A program made the position numbers and the translations under genes. Below are positions 21,925 through 29,912 of a stretch of DNA of 31,992 nucleotides, one piece after another. Origin of the DNA: a virus; IMG/VR virus record IMGVR_UViG_3300010354_000342, positions 1 to 31,992 of that record; one strand, given 5' to 3'. Each line of letters opens with the position of its first letter. Positions within the stretch are counted from its first letter, which is position 1. The notes below the pieces were generated by a model. It searched no databases. It was not told the origin of the DNA and saw only the letters and a list, made by a program, of their open reading frames with translations.

Positions 21925-22506
21925 ATGAATAAAGAAATAAAAGATGCGTTGAAGACTATCAAAACATTCCTGGGAATGGAAGTGAAGTTAGAGCAAATGA
22001 AATTAGTTGACGGCAACACGGTGATTGAAGCTGATTCATTCGAGCCTGGTGCAAGTGTTATGATTGTAGTTCCTGAAGGCGATCCAGTACCATTGGAAGT
22101 TGGAAAGTACGAGCTTGAAGATGGTCGCTTGTTAGTGGTTGAAGAAAAAGGAATGATTGCTTCAATCGAAGAGATGCCTGCAGAGTCAGAAGAGGAAGAG
22201 ATGCCTGTTGAAGCTGATGTAACTCCTGAAGTTGAAGTTAAACAACCAAAGAAAGTTGTAACAATTACAGAACAACACTTTGCGGAAATGGAGGCAAAGA
22301 TAGCAGAACTTGAAGCTAAATTGTCAGCAATGACTACAGAAGTAGTTGAAGAACAACCTACGGACATTATCGAATTTAGCGCAGAGCCTAAACCGATTCA
22401 ATTCAATCCTGAGAATGTACAACCGATTGAAAGAATTGATTTAGCAATTAACGCGCCAAAATCATTAAGAGATAGAATTTTAGAAGAAGTATATAACAAC
22501 AAATAA
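21925..22506 (+). CDS. Head scaffolding protein candidate
   Basis: 193 residues, acidic. A small beta domain comes first (GNTVIEADSFEPGASVMIVVPEG, LEVGKYELEDGRLLVVEEKG). Then an acidic linker, a coiled coil (HFAEMEAKIAELEAKLSAM) and a C-terminal basic helical tail (LRDRILEEVYNNK) lead directly to the capsid gene. Acidic plus coiled coil plus basic tail just before the major capsid protein is the usual layout of a scaffold. Opposite-strand ORFs are shadows. Confidence 0.7.
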   Translation: MNKEIKDALKTIKTFLGMEVKLEQMKLVDGNTVIEADSFEPGASVMIVVPEGDPVPLEVGKYELEDGRLLVVEEKGMIASIEEMPAESEEEEMPVEADVTPEVEVKQPKKVVTITEQHFAEMEAKIAELEAKLSAMTTEVVEEQPTDIIEFSAEPKPIQFNPENVQPIERIDLAINAPKSLRDRILEEVYNNK

Positions 22507-22517
22507 ATAAATAAACA

Positions 22518-23477
22518 ATGGCTACAACCGCAAACATTACGACTTCATATGCTGGACAGGATTCTAAGCTATGGGTAAAAGCTGCTTTATTAAGTGGTAA
22601 CACATTAGCAAATGGAGGGATGACAATCGTTCCAAACATTGCTTACAAAACAACAATGCATAAACTTGCAACTGACGATCTTTTAAAAGATGCTACTTGT
22701 GATTTTACTGCACTATCTACTGTAACACTTTCTGAAAGAAGTTTGACATTAGAGCCGTTCCAAGTTAATTTACAATTATGTAAAAAAGACTTTTTGGCTA
22801 CATGGGAAGCTGAAGAAATGGGACTATCTGCTAATAAAGTTTTAGCTAAATCTTTTGTAGATTATTTCTTAGCTTACATCACTGAGAAAGTTGCTTCATC
22901 TGTTGAGGTTTCTATTTGGAGAGGTGTTAATGGTACAACAGGACAAATTGATGGTATTGCTACTTTATTAGCTGCTGATGCTGCATTACCAACCGCAAAC
23001 GAGGTTGCTGGATCTTCTGCTATTTCTGCTGCATCTACTGTAATCGCTGAATTAGGTAAAATTGTAGACGCTATTCCTGCTGCATTATACGGTTCACCTG
23101 ATTTGAAAATCTACATACCTCAAGGAGTTGCTAAGGCTTATGTAAGAGCTTTAGGTGGTTTCTCAGTTGCTGCTACATCAAATGCTGGTGTTGATTCTAA
23201 AGGTACACAATGGTATAACGGTCAAGGTTTAACTTTCGATGGTATTCCATTATTCGTTGCAAATGGATTAGCTGCTAACACGGCTATCGCTGCTGAGACT
23301 TCTAACTTGTTCTTCGGTTGCGGTTTATTAAATGACACAAATGAAATCAAGTTATTGGACATGTCGGACATCGACGGTAGCATGAATGTAAGATTTGTAT
23401 TACGTGCGGGAATGGCTGTAAATTACCATTCAGTTTCGGATATCGTTACATACAATATTCCTAACTCAGCTAACTAA
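22518..23477 (+). CDS. Major capsid protein (HK97-fold)
   Basis: 319 residues, no N-terminal delta domain (the scaffold is separate). MATTANITTSYAGQDSKLWVKAALL leads to an alternating beta/helix pattern. KIYIPQGVAKAYVRALGG and NLFFGCGLLNDTNEIKLLDM resemble A-domain segments of HK97-type capsid proteins, ending MNVRFVLRAGMAVNYHS. It uses consistent GCT/TTA codons, as for high expression, and is followed by a strong terminator. Confidence 0.82.
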   Translation: MATTANITTSYAGQDSKLWVKAALLSGNTLANGGMTIVPNIAYKTTMHKLATDDLLKDATCDFTALSTVTLSERSLTLEPFQVNLQLCKKDFLATWEAEEMGLSANKVLAKSFVDYFLAYITEKVASSVEVSIWRGVNGTTGQIDGIATLLAADAALPTANEVAGSSAISAASTVIAELGKIVDAIPAALYGSPDLKIYIPQGVAKAYVRALGGFSVAATSNAGVDSKGTQWYNGQGLTFDGIPLFVANGLAANTAIAAETSNLFFGCGLLNDTNEIKLLDMSDIDGSMNVRFVLRAGMAVNYHSVSDIVTYNIPNSAN

Positions 23478-23498
23478 TTAATTAATTAACCTATAACG

Positions 23499-23532
23499 GG
23501 GAGGGGGTATAAACTTCCCTCCCTTTTTTTTT
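23499..23532 (+). terminator. Rho-independent terminator after capsid gene
   Basis: GGGAGGG (23499-23505) pairs with CCCTCCC (23517-23523), loop 11 bases, followed by a nine-T run. It follows the capsid stop by 21 bases. It likely reduces read-through from capsid into the downstream genes; a promoter immediately after it is not obvious. Confidence 0.85.
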
Positions 23533-23552
23533 AACCTTAAAAACTTAAAATA

Positions 23553-24095
23553 ATGGCTTGTAATTTAACAATAGGACGTTCAGAGGCTTGTAAAGAGGCT
23601 ATCGGAGGACTTAAGGCGGTATACTTCATTAACTATCAAATAGTGCCTGCAGATGTAACCTTTTCAAATGATTTAATAACTGCAATTGCGAATGTAGACA
23701 ACTTATACAAGTATGAGTTGAAATCAAACGAAAACGTATTTGACCAAGAAATCGTATCGAGCCGTGAAGCTGGTACAACTTTCTTCAGACAAACGTTAAC
23801 GATTAAGTTGAAAAAACAGGATGCAACAACGCACAAAGAAGTTAAGCTTTTGGCTTATGGTCGACCTCACGTATTAGTAGAGAATAACAACGGTCAATTC
23901 TTTGTTATGGGATTGTATAGAGGGGCTGATTTAACGGCTGGTAGTATCAATTCTGGTGGATCACTTTCAGATTTTTCGGGTTACAGTTTGACATTTACGG
24001 CAGAAGAGGCTTTACCGGCACCATTTACGGATATAGCAAGTTCTTCTTCTATCGTTGCTGATTGTTTCACAGGTGCTACAATTGTAACTGCATAA
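23553..24095 (+). CDS. Tail tube-like protein, copy 1
   Basis: 180 residues. It starts MACNLTIGRSEACKEAIGGLKAVYFINYQI and has LYKYELKSNENVFDQEIVSS, TTFFRQTLTIKLKKQDATTH, VLVENNNGQFFVMGLYRGADLTAGSINSG and GYSLTFTAEEALPAPF. The beta-rich layout and the 'G.d.T.G....G...GY.Lt' ending recall phage major tail (tube) proteins. Abundant expression is suggested by position right after the capsid gene. The next gene is a clear paralogue. Confidence 0.65.
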   Translation: MACNLTIGRSEACKEAIGGLKAVYFINYQIVPADVTFSNDLITAIANVDNLYKYELKSNENVFDQEIVSSREAGTTFFRQTLTIKLKKQDATTHKEVKLLAYGRPHVLVENNNGQFFVMGLYRGADLTAGSINSGGSLSDFSGYSLTFTAEEALPAPFTDIASSSSIVADCFTGATIVTA

Positions 24096-24097
24096 TC

Positions 24098-24694
24098 ATG
24101 GCTTGCGCTATAACTCATGGACGTGTTGAGCCTTGTAAGGATAGCCTTGCAGGGCTTAAAAACGTTTATTTCATCAATGAAGATATAACACCTTCATATA
24201 TTTATAAAGAAACAACTTTAGGCAGTGGTATTTACACAGTAGACACTGATTATTCAGAGATAATTGACTACGTTAATTTTGTAGAAAAACTTTATAAATT
24301 TGAGTTGAAATCAAACGAAAATGTTTACGATCAAGAGATAGTTTCATCACGTGAAAACGGAACTACTTTTTTTCGTCAAACATTGACTATTAAACTAAAA
24401 AAACAAGACGCTGCTACGCATTTAGCGGTTAAAACTTTAGCGTATGCAAAACCAAGAATATTGGTAGAGAATAACGAAGGGCAGTTTTTTTTAGTTGGAC
24501 TTTTAAGAGGTTGCGATTTAACAGCTGGTAGTATAAATTCAGGGGGTGCGCTTGGTGATTTTAGCGGTTATTCATTGACCTTCCAAGCGGAGGAGCTATT
24601 ACCGTCGCAATTTGTGTTAAATGGTACTGATTCATTTTATTATGACATCGACCCTGCAGGAGGTCAAACAGAATCTTTAATAGTTGTAAGTTAA
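24098..24694 (+). CDS. Tail tube-like protein, copy 2 (paralogue)
   Basis: 198 residues from the ATG at 24098; a start at 24062 would lie inside copy 1. It matches copy 1 over its length: MACAITHGRVEPCKDSLAGLKNVYFINEDI, LKSNENVYDQEIVSS, TTFFRQTLTIKLKKQDAATH, LRGCDLTAGSINSG and GYSLTFQAEELLP. It differs by an inserted loop around residues 33-50 (SYIYKETTLGSGIYTVDT). The DNA keeps a shared 20-mer starting gagttgaaatc. This is a tandem duplication that has diverged. Confidence 0.65.
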   Translation: MACAITHGRVEPCKDSLAGLKNVYFINEDITPSYIYKETTLGSGIYTVDTDYSEIIDYVNFVEKLYKFELKSNENVYDQEIVSSRENGTTFFRQTLTIKLKKQDAATHLAVKTLAYAKPRILVENNEGQFFLVGLLRGCDLTAGSINSGGALGDFSGYSLTFQAEELLPSQFVLNGTDSFYYDIDPAGGQTESLIVVS

Positions 24695-24713
24695 TATAGT
24701 TAATACAAATAAG

Positions 24714-24741
24714 AGGGTAGTTTAATCGCTACCCTTTTTTT
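24714..24741 (+). terminator. Rho-independent terminator after the paralogue pair
   Basis: AGGGTAG (24714-24720) pairs with CTACCCT (24729-24735) around an eight-base loop, followed by a seven-T run. It separates the paralogues from the portal group. No promoter box is seen in the 35 bases that follow. Confidence 0.8.
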
Positions 24742-24776
24742 ATGCAACAAAAAACGCATTTTAAAGTTATATAATT

Positions 24777-25094
24777 ATGATAGTATTAACGACATCTACA
24801 AACCCACAAACGGTGTATTTTATCCCACGTGAAGGAACGGGAAACTCAGATAAGATATTTCTAACCGACGAACAAACAAACGTCACCACAACGCTTAATA
24901 TTACTACATACGCAACGGGTGACTATTACCATACGGCAACGGCAACATTTGGATTGATTGAAGGACATACGTATATTTGCAAGATTGGAAAAACAAACGA
25001 TATACGCTTTTATGGGCGTGTATTTTGTACGAACAATCCAAGCTCTAATTTTACTCAAACGGTAACAGCAAACGAATTTATAATTTATGAATAA
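24777..25094 (+). CDS. Small beta-rich structural protein (105 aa)
   Basis: 105 residues, Thr-rich and beta-type (LTTSTNPQTVYFIPREG, YYHTATATFGLIEGHTYICKIG, RFYGRVFCTN). It resembles small virion proteins placed before portals in Bacteroidota phages. It overlaps the portal start by 8 bases. Specific function unknown. Confidence 0.6.
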   Translation: MIVLTTSTNPQTVYFIPREGTGNSDKIFLTDEQTNVTTTLNITTYATGDYYHTATATFGLIEGHTYICKIGKTNDIRFYGRVFCTNNPSSNFTQTVTANEFIIYE

Positions 25095-26775
25095 TATTAT
25101 ACAACTATCTTCTTACACAGCTCCTGTAATTGTTGAGAATAACAAAAATGAATGGGTGGAATATGGAGAGGATAACAACTATTATCAGTTCTTAATTGAA
25201 CGATACAACAATTCTGCGACTAATAACGCTGTAATTAATAACATTTGTCGTTTAATATACGGTCAAGGGTTAACGGCTACGGATAGCGCAATGAAACCAA
25301 ACGAGTGGGCGCAGTTACTATCTATATTAAAAGAAGATGATTTAAGACGTATTATCTTTGATTTGTACGCACTTGGTCAATGTGCCTTACAGATACACTA
25401 TGACAAAGGACATAAGGCTATTACACGAGCTTTTCACACACCTATTCAGTTGTTAAGACCTGAGAAGTGTAACCAGGATGGTGACATCGTAGGATATTTC
25501 TATTCTGACAATTGGAGCGACCCAAAGAAGTATGTCCCTAAACCATTCCCTGCGTTTGGAACGTCGAAAAAAGAAGTTGAGATTTTGTATTTAGCGCCTT
25601 ATAGTGCAGGTATGAAATACTTTTCAAACGTCGATTATCAAGGTGGGATTGATTACGCATTACTTGAAGAGAAAATTGCTGAATACCTTATAAATGAGGT
25701 TAGTAACTCATTTGCTCCCACGACGATTGTAAACTTTAATAATGGACAACCAACTGACGAGCAAAAGGATGAAATTTCAGCTTCTGTAATTGGTAAATTA
25801 ACAGGGTCAAAAGGTAAGAAAGTTGTAATATCATTTAACGAAAATGAGTCTACTAAAACAACAATTGATACAATTCCATTAAACGATGCTCCAGACCATT
25901 ACCAATATTTAAGTGATGAAGCTACCTTTAAAATATTACGCTCTCATAACGTTACTACTCCTTTACTATTTGGGGTATCGGTTGCCACAGGATTTAGCTC
26001 AAATGCTGATGAAATGAAAACGGGTGCATTGTTGTTTGAAAACATGGTGATTAAGCCTAAGCAACAAATGATCGTTGAAATGATTAAAAAGATACTTTCG
26101 TTTAATGGTGTTTCGCTTAACCTTAAATTTAAAACTTTGAACCCTTTACAAGGTGATGAGCCACAACCCGTTCAAGAAGTGCAAATGAGCGCACAAGACG
26201 AATTGGACGTTGCGAAATACGGTGAGGACATTGATTTAGATGAGTGGGTATTAATTGATAGTCATGAAGTAGATTATGATTTAGAAGATGAATTGGATGA
26301 ACAACTTCGCAAACTAAACGAGCCTACAAAATTGGCTAAGGTTTTGAATTTAGTTAAAACAGGTACGGCAAGACCTAACACAAAGAGCTTACAAGACGGT
26401 GAAATATTTAAGCATAGATACAGATATGTTGGAGACACTTCGGAAAAATCAAGATTGTTTTGCAAGAAAATGACTGATGCAAATAAAGTGTATAGAAAAG
26501 AAGATATTATCAGAATGGAATCAGAAGTTGTAAACGCTGGTTTTGGTCCTAAAGGAGCAGACAATTATTCTATTTGGTTATACAAAGGTGGTGGAGCTTG
26601 CCATCATAAATGGGTGCGTGAAACGTATTTAAGAAAGTCAGATGTAAATTCACCATTGGCTAAAAAGTTTACACCTGCACAAACAAGAAAGTTAGGTGAA
26701 ATAGCACCAACAAACGATCAACGAGTTTATACAAGACCTATTGATATGCCGAATAAAGGATTTTTACCTAAATAA
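25087..26775 (+). CDS. Portal protein with C-terminal extension
   Basis: 562 residues. Residues 1-340 read as portal: WVEYGEDNNYYQFLIERYNNSATNNAVINNI, GQGLTATD, LYALGQCALQIHYDKG, TPIQLLRPEKC, the helical wing with LLFGVSVATGFSSNADEMKTG and the clip/stem region. Residues about 440-540 (FKHRYRYVGDTSEKSRLFC, YRKEDIIRM, GFGPKGADNYSIWLYKGGGACHHKWVR) form a separate domain reminiscent of Mu F/SPP1 gp7-type minor head domains ending in C-x-H-x-W. Portal forms the DNA entry ring. Its place 15 kb after terL is unusual. Confidence 0.8.
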   Translation: MNNIIQLSSYTAPVIVENNKNEWVEYGEDNNYYQFLIERYNNSATNNAVINNICRLIYGQGLTATDSAMKPNEWAQLLSILKEDDLRRIIFDLYALGQCALQIHYDKGHKAITRAFHTPIQLLRPEKCNQDGDIVGYFYSDNWSDPKKYVPKPFPAFGTSKKEVEILYLAPYSAGMKYFSNVDYQGGIDYALLEEKIAEYLINEVSNSFAPTTIVNFNNGQPTDEQKDEISASVIGKLTGSKGKKVVISFNENESTKTTIDTIPLNDAPDHYQYLSDEATFKILRSHNVTTPLLFGVSVATGFSSNADEMKTGALLFENMVIKPKQQMIVEMIKKILSFNGVSLNLKFKTLNPLQGDEPQPVQEVQMSAQDELDVAKYGEDIDLDEWVLIDSHEVDYDLEDELDEQLRKLNEPTKLAKVLNLVKTGTARPNTKSLQDGEIFKHRYRYVGDTSEKSRLFCKKMTDANKVYRKEDIIRMESEVVNAGFGPKGADNYSIWLYKGGGACHHKWVRETYLRKSDVNSPLAKKFTPAQTRKLGEIAPTNDQRVYTRPIDMPNKGFLPK

Positions 26776-26782
26776 ATAAAAC

Positions 26783-27283
26783 ATGGCTGAAGCACTATTA
26801 ATATCGAAAAAAGACCTACAAGAATACACTTCTTTAAACGCAAATACAGACGTTGATAAGGTGATTCAATTTGTACTCATAGCCCAAAATATTTGGATTC
26901 AACAATACACAGGTACAAGGCTATTGGATAAGATTAAAACGGATATAACCAACAATACGCTTTCGGGCAATTACATAACGCTTGTACGCTCGTATTTAAA
27001 GCCAATGTTGATACATTTTACAATGGTTGAGTATTTGCCTTTCTGCGCTTACACAATCTCAAATAAGGGGATATATAAGCACCAATCAGAAAACAGCGAA
27101 ATCGTATCGAAAGAGGAAGTTGACTACTTAATCGAAAAGGAAAAACGCATTGCTGAAAGTTACTCGCAAAGGTTTTTGGACTATATTTGTAAAAATAATA
27201 GTTTATTTCCTGAGTATACGGCTAATCAAAATGGTGATGTATATCCACAGCATAATAACTATTTAACAAATTGGTATTTATGA
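26783..27283 (+). CDS. Head-tail connector candidate (DUF6712-like)
   Basis: 166 residues. LLISKKDLQEYTSLNANTDVDKVIQFVLIAQNIWIQQYTG and LLDKIKTDITNNTLSGNYITLVRSYLKPML match the helical connector-type protein common in Bacteroidota phages (DUF6712-like), followed by SNKGIYKHQSEN. It directly follows the portal, as head completion proteins do. Confidence 0.7.
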   Translation: MAEALLISKKDLQEYTSLNANTDVDKVIQFVLIAQNIWIQQYTGTRLLDKIKTDITNNTLSGNYITLVRSYLKPMLIHFTMVEYLPFCAYTISNKGIYKHQSENSEIVSKEEVDYLIEKEKRIAESYSQRFLDYICKNNSLFPEYTANQNGDVYPQHNNYLTNWYL

Positions 27284-27375
27284 AGAAAAAAAAAGAATAT
27301 AAACCAAAGGAAGAAAACATAATTAAACTTAAAATTTACTTAAATGATATTAGCAAACCACGGAATAGTAAGTAG
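27280..27375 (+). CDS. Possible very small basic protein (31 aa)
   Basis: An ATGA-overlapping start opens a 31-residue frame (MKKKKEYKPKEENIIKLK...) reaching 31 bases into the next gene. It is Lys/Glu-rich low-complexity sequence and may only be a translated leader for the downstream gene. Confidence 0.25.
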   Translation: MKKKKEYKPKEENIIKLKIYLNDISKPRNSK

Positions 27376-28261
27376 TAGCGGAGGTAGTGTACCTTTGTTA
27401 TTAGACACGTATAGCGGGGCTACCGCAGCTTATTCATTGGATAAACTGAGAACAGCTTATAGTGGTAATGCTATTCGTGTACGTAGGAGTTCGGATAATG
27501 CAGAACAAAACATAGGATTTGTAAATAATCAATTAGATACAACTTCTTTGCTTTCATTTGTTGGTGCTAATTTTGGCTATGTGAAAACTATCTATGACCA
27601 AAGTGGGAATGGTTATAATTGGACACAACCAACAGCAGATTATCAACCTGCAATAGTATCAAGCGGTACATTGAATACAAAGAATGGAAAACCAACAATT
27701 TTATTTGATGGTGCTTCAGATTTTATGTCAATACCTGCAAGTACAGGTTATTTATCTTTCTTACATAAAACAGGTCAATCATTTATTAGTGTAGTTGCTT
27801 ATAATAGGATAGCTTCTCAACAAATATTGTTGGCTAACAATTATGGTTCTTCAGCAGCTATTGGTTATTCATTGTATACAAATAGTGCATCTAACGTAAC
27901 TAATTTTACATCAAGCGGAGTTAGTGGTCAGGGTACAGTAGCTAATACGTCAAATACAGCACCTATTCCGACTAATTCATTGTACTTATTAAATAATGAA
28001 ACGGACAATGGTAATGCAACAGCATCTTTAAGAAGTAAATTATACGTAAACAACGGAAGCTCGATAAATCTTAACACGTTAACAAATACACCTTCAACAA
28101 ATGATTCAACTTACGATATGTTTTTAGGTGTTGCCAGTGGAGGTGGTAATTATGGTTATTATGATGGTGGTATAAGTCAATTAATAATTTGGAATTCAGA
28201 CCAGTCAAGTAACAGATCAGGTATTTCAACAGCTATTAATACACAATTTTCAATTTATTAA
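27344..28261 (+). CDS. Lectin-like/arabinofuranosidase B-like virion protein
   Basis: 305 residues. AYSLDKLRTAYSGNAIRVRRSSDN, ANFGYVKTIYDQSGNGYNWTQPTADYQPAIVSSG and KPTILFDGASDFM match the concanavalin A-like fold of the arabinofuranosidase B catalytic/LamG-like family, often found in phage fibres. The family's enzymatic residues were not verified, so binding to a surface glycan is the safer inference. It sits between the connector and lysis genes. Confidence 0.7.
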   Translation: MILANHGIVSSSGGSVPLLLDTYSGATAAYSLDKLRTAYSGNAIRVRRSSDNAEQNIGFVNNQLDTTSLLSFVGANFGYVKTIYDQSGNGYNWTQPTADYQPAIVSSGTLNTKNGKPTILFDGASDFMSIPASTGYLSFLHKTGQSFISVVAYNRIASQQILLANNYGSSAAIGYSLYTNSASNVTNFTSSGVSGQGTVANTSNTAPIPTNSLYLLNNETDNGNATASLRSKLYVNNGSSINLNTLTNTPSTNDSTYDMFLGVASGGGNYGYYDGGISQLIIWNSDQSSNRSGISTAINTQFSIY

Positions 28262-28263
28262 TT

Positions 28264-28485
28264 ATGTTAGGATATAAATACACAACAGAACAACAAGCTA
28301 TTAATGCACGTCAATTATGTGCAAGTTATAAAGGCTTACCACGCCCTCAAGGGAGTACCCTATATTGGGTTAATTACGAATATTCTCAAATAGACGGATT
28401 TTACTATATTCAATATGTAGATGGATTGGAAGCAGTGTTAGGTGAGCCTTCAGAGTTTACGGTAACAACAACATATGAAGCGTAA
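28264..28485 (+). CDS. Small fibre-associated protein (73 aa)
   Basis: YKYTTEQQAINARQLCASYKGLPRPQGSTLYWVNYEY...VDGLEAVLGEPSEFTV is a pattern I recognise from short proteins after fibre genes, some of which act as fibre assembly factors; the role here is inferred. It follows the lectin-like gene by 2 bases. Confidence 0.6.
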   Translation: MLGYKYTTEQQAINARQLCASYKGLPRPQGSTLYWVNYEYSQIDGFYYIQYVDGLEAVLGEPSEFTVTTTYEA

Positions 28486-28597
28486 ATACTACGAAGGGCA
28501 ACAACTAAATGGTAAGATAGTAGCCACAATTTGGCACGATTCAAGTAATTATTTAATAAAATTTACAGATGGAAGTTTTGAAGAATTTAAAAAATAG
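28475..28597 (+). CDS. Small SH3-like protein (40 aa)
   Basis: ATG at 28475, 10 bases before the previous stop; TAG at 28595-28597 lies 29 bases inside the holin gene. MKRKYYEGQQLNGKIVATIWHDSSNYLIKFTDGSFEEFKK has the strand pattern and DGS..EF ending of tiny beta-barrel phage proteins. It occupies the only gap before the holin. Function unknown. Confidence 0.5.
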   Translation: MKRKYYEGQQLNGKIVATIWHDSSNYLIKFTDGSFEEFKK

Positions 28598-28778
28598 ATG
28601 GAATGCACCAACACCAAACTTTTGGAAAAAAGTGCAATCAGTAGGAATAGTTATCGGAGGGTTAGGAGCAATATTCGTTGCACCACCTTTTGGGCTTACA
28701 TTAGTAGGCGGTTATATGGTAGCTGTTGGGTCGGTGGCTGGTGTTTTATCTCAACTTACAGTCGATGACCAACGTTAA
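28569..28778 (+). CDS. Holin candidate
   Basis: 69 residues with a charged amphipathic N-terminus including WNAPTPNFWKK. Two membrane segments follow at about 22-38 (VQSVGIVIGGLGAIFVA) and 43-62 (LTLVGGYMVAVGSVAGVLSQ), with a short polar tail. Size and topology fit a two-pass holin of the type common in Bacteroidota phages. It overlaps the start of the lysin gene by 14 bases. Confidence 0.75.
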   Translation: MEVLKNLKNRWNAPTPNFWKKVQSVGIVIGGLGAIFVAPPFGLTLVGGYMVAVGSVAGVLSQLTVDDQR

Positions 28779-29349
28779 GAACTATACAAATACGGAACTA
28801 CTAAACCATGCTAAAACAATTAATGGTTTTAAAGGATTTCCTAAAAACAAATGGATTTATAGTGTTAGATCAAATGAAGATGCTGAAAACACTCCAGACG
28901 ATAAGCATTATATTTTTGAAGATGAAAAATTCATTACAATGCTAACAGGGTCAACTAATCCTGGCACACCTGTTTTAAAAGGTGGTTTTCTTAAATACAA
29001 TAAAGTAGGTGCAGCAGTTGTTAAAGCTGATGAATGGTATCATGACGTGTGGCAATACGGACTACATATGGGACGTATGAGAGCGTTAAGACAGGTTAAT
29101 CCTATTATTGTATTCAGAGATGGAGATAAAGACGGTAAAAGTGAAGAAATAGGAAAACCTATAAAAGGTCTATTTGGTATTAACTTTCACGGTATGGACT
29201 ATAATGTTTTGTCAAAAGTCACAAAAACACAAATCGGCGAGTGGTCAGCTGGTTGCTTTATCTGTAATAACATGGAAAAGTATTACCAAACAATCGGAAG
29301 TTTTGAAAGAAATGGATTAACAACGTTACTTTGTGTAAATGAATTTTAA
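28765..29349 (+). CDS. Endolysin candidate (YkuD-like His/Cys motif)
   Basis: 194 residues from the ATG at 28765; a start at 28726 lies well inside the holin gene. Features: TGSTNPGTPVL, YGLHMGRMRALRQVNPIIVFRDGD, GINFHG with His142 and GEWSAGCFI with Ser161/Cys164. The His...S-x-G-C spacing resembles the active site of L,D-transpeptidase (YkuD)-type enzymes, suggesting a cysteine peptidase acting on peptidoglycan cross-links. No signal peptide. It follows the holin and is closed by a terminator. Confidence 0.65.
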   Translation: MTNVKNYTNTELLNHAKTINGFKGFPKNKWIYSVRSNEDAENTPDDKHYIFEDEKFITMLTGSTNPGTPVLKGGFLKYNKVGAAVVKADEWYHDVWQYGLHMGRMRALRQVNPIIVFRDGDKDGKSEEIGKPIKGLFGINFHGMDYNVLSKVTKTQIGEWSAGCFICNNMEKYYQTIGSFERNGLTTLLCVNEF

Positions 29350-29369
29350 TTATAAAAACATTGTTTTAG

Positions 29370-29394
29370 AGTAGGTTAATAGCCTACTTTTTTT
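29370..29394 (+). terminator. Rho-independent terminator of the late operon
   Basis: AGTAGG (29370-29375) pairs with CCTACT (29383-29388) around a seven-base loop and runs into a seven-T tract. It lies 20 bases after the lysin stop. The 29349-29487 gap thus holds a terminator, an AT-rich spacer and the next promoter. Confidence 0.8.
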
Positions 29395-29455
29395 ATATCC
29401 TAAAATAAAATAATTTTTTTTTGTTGAAAAGTATTGTTGATTAAAAATAAAGTTC

Positions 29456-29463
29456 TATATTTG
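29456..29463 (+). promoter_or_regulatory. Promoter with -7 box TATATTTG and -33 TTG
   Basis: TATATTTG (29456-29463) with ATTG at 29433-29436 as -33, a 19-base spacer: the best match in the window to the Bacteroidota consensus. The expected start near 29470 gives a leader of about 17 bases to the ATG at 29487. It starts the second early operon. Confidence 0.75.
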
Positions 29464-29486
29464 TTCTATAATTAAAACGAAACAAA

Positions 29487-29684
29487 ATGAAAACTTTTAA
29501 AGATTTAAAAATTGGAACTATCGCAGTATACAATGACATGGCAAATGTAGATTTAGAATTTGTTATTTTAGATTCTTATACTGACAGATTTGGCGAATGG
29601 GTAAACGTTATGAATTTAGATTTAAGAACAATCGAATCTATAAGCCAAAATAGTGAGTTAGGAAATAGATGGACTATTAAATAA
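29487..29684 (+). CDS. Small beta-type protein (65 aa)
   Basis: MKTFKDLKIGTIAVYNDMANVDLEFVILDSYTDRFGEWVNVMNL looks like a small SH3/tudor-like domain. It is the first gene after the promoter at 29456. Function unknown. A small GTGCG/CGCAC hairpin (29696-29714) lies in the short gap after it, without a T run. Confidence 0.6.
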   Translation: MKTFKDLKIGTIAVYNDMANVDLEFVILDSYTDRFGEWVNVMNLDLRTIESISQNSELGNRWTIK

Positions 29685-29729
29685 TAAAACAAGGGGTGCG
29701 ACTTGGTAACGCACATTAAAATTTAAAAC

Positions 29730-29912
29730 ATGGAAACAGCTAAACAACAATCAGAAAAGTATTACGAATACTTAAGTGAAATCACTAACAATTTACCCGT
29801 ATCAGTTTTAACAGATGAGTTGATTTTAAATACTCAAATGGTAGCGGGCGAAGATTGGAAACACGCCCTCGCAATAATGGGATTTAGAAAAGATATAATA
29901 TCAAATTTATGA
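29730..29912 (+). CDS. Small hypothetical protein (60 aa)
   Basis: A helical protein (SEKYYEYLSEITNNLPVSVL, EDWKHALAIMGFRKD) preceded by an A-rich leader and followed by an ATGA overlap with the next frame. No family recognised. Confidence 0.55.
   Translation: METAKQQSEKYYEYLSEITNNLPVSVLTDELILNTQMVAGEDWKHALAIMGFRKDIISNL

Noticed and set aside
24062-24097. Upstream ATG for tail-tube-like copy 2
   Set aside because: It lies inside copy 1; the ATG at 24098 restores the MAC... start shared by both copies.
19437-28261. Diversity-generating retroelement acting on the fibre genes
   Set aside because: No reverse transcriptase or template/variable repeat pair was seen.
29696-29714. GTGCG/CGCAC hairpin between small genes
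   Set aside because: Only five base pairs and no T run; too weak to call a terminator or regulatory element.
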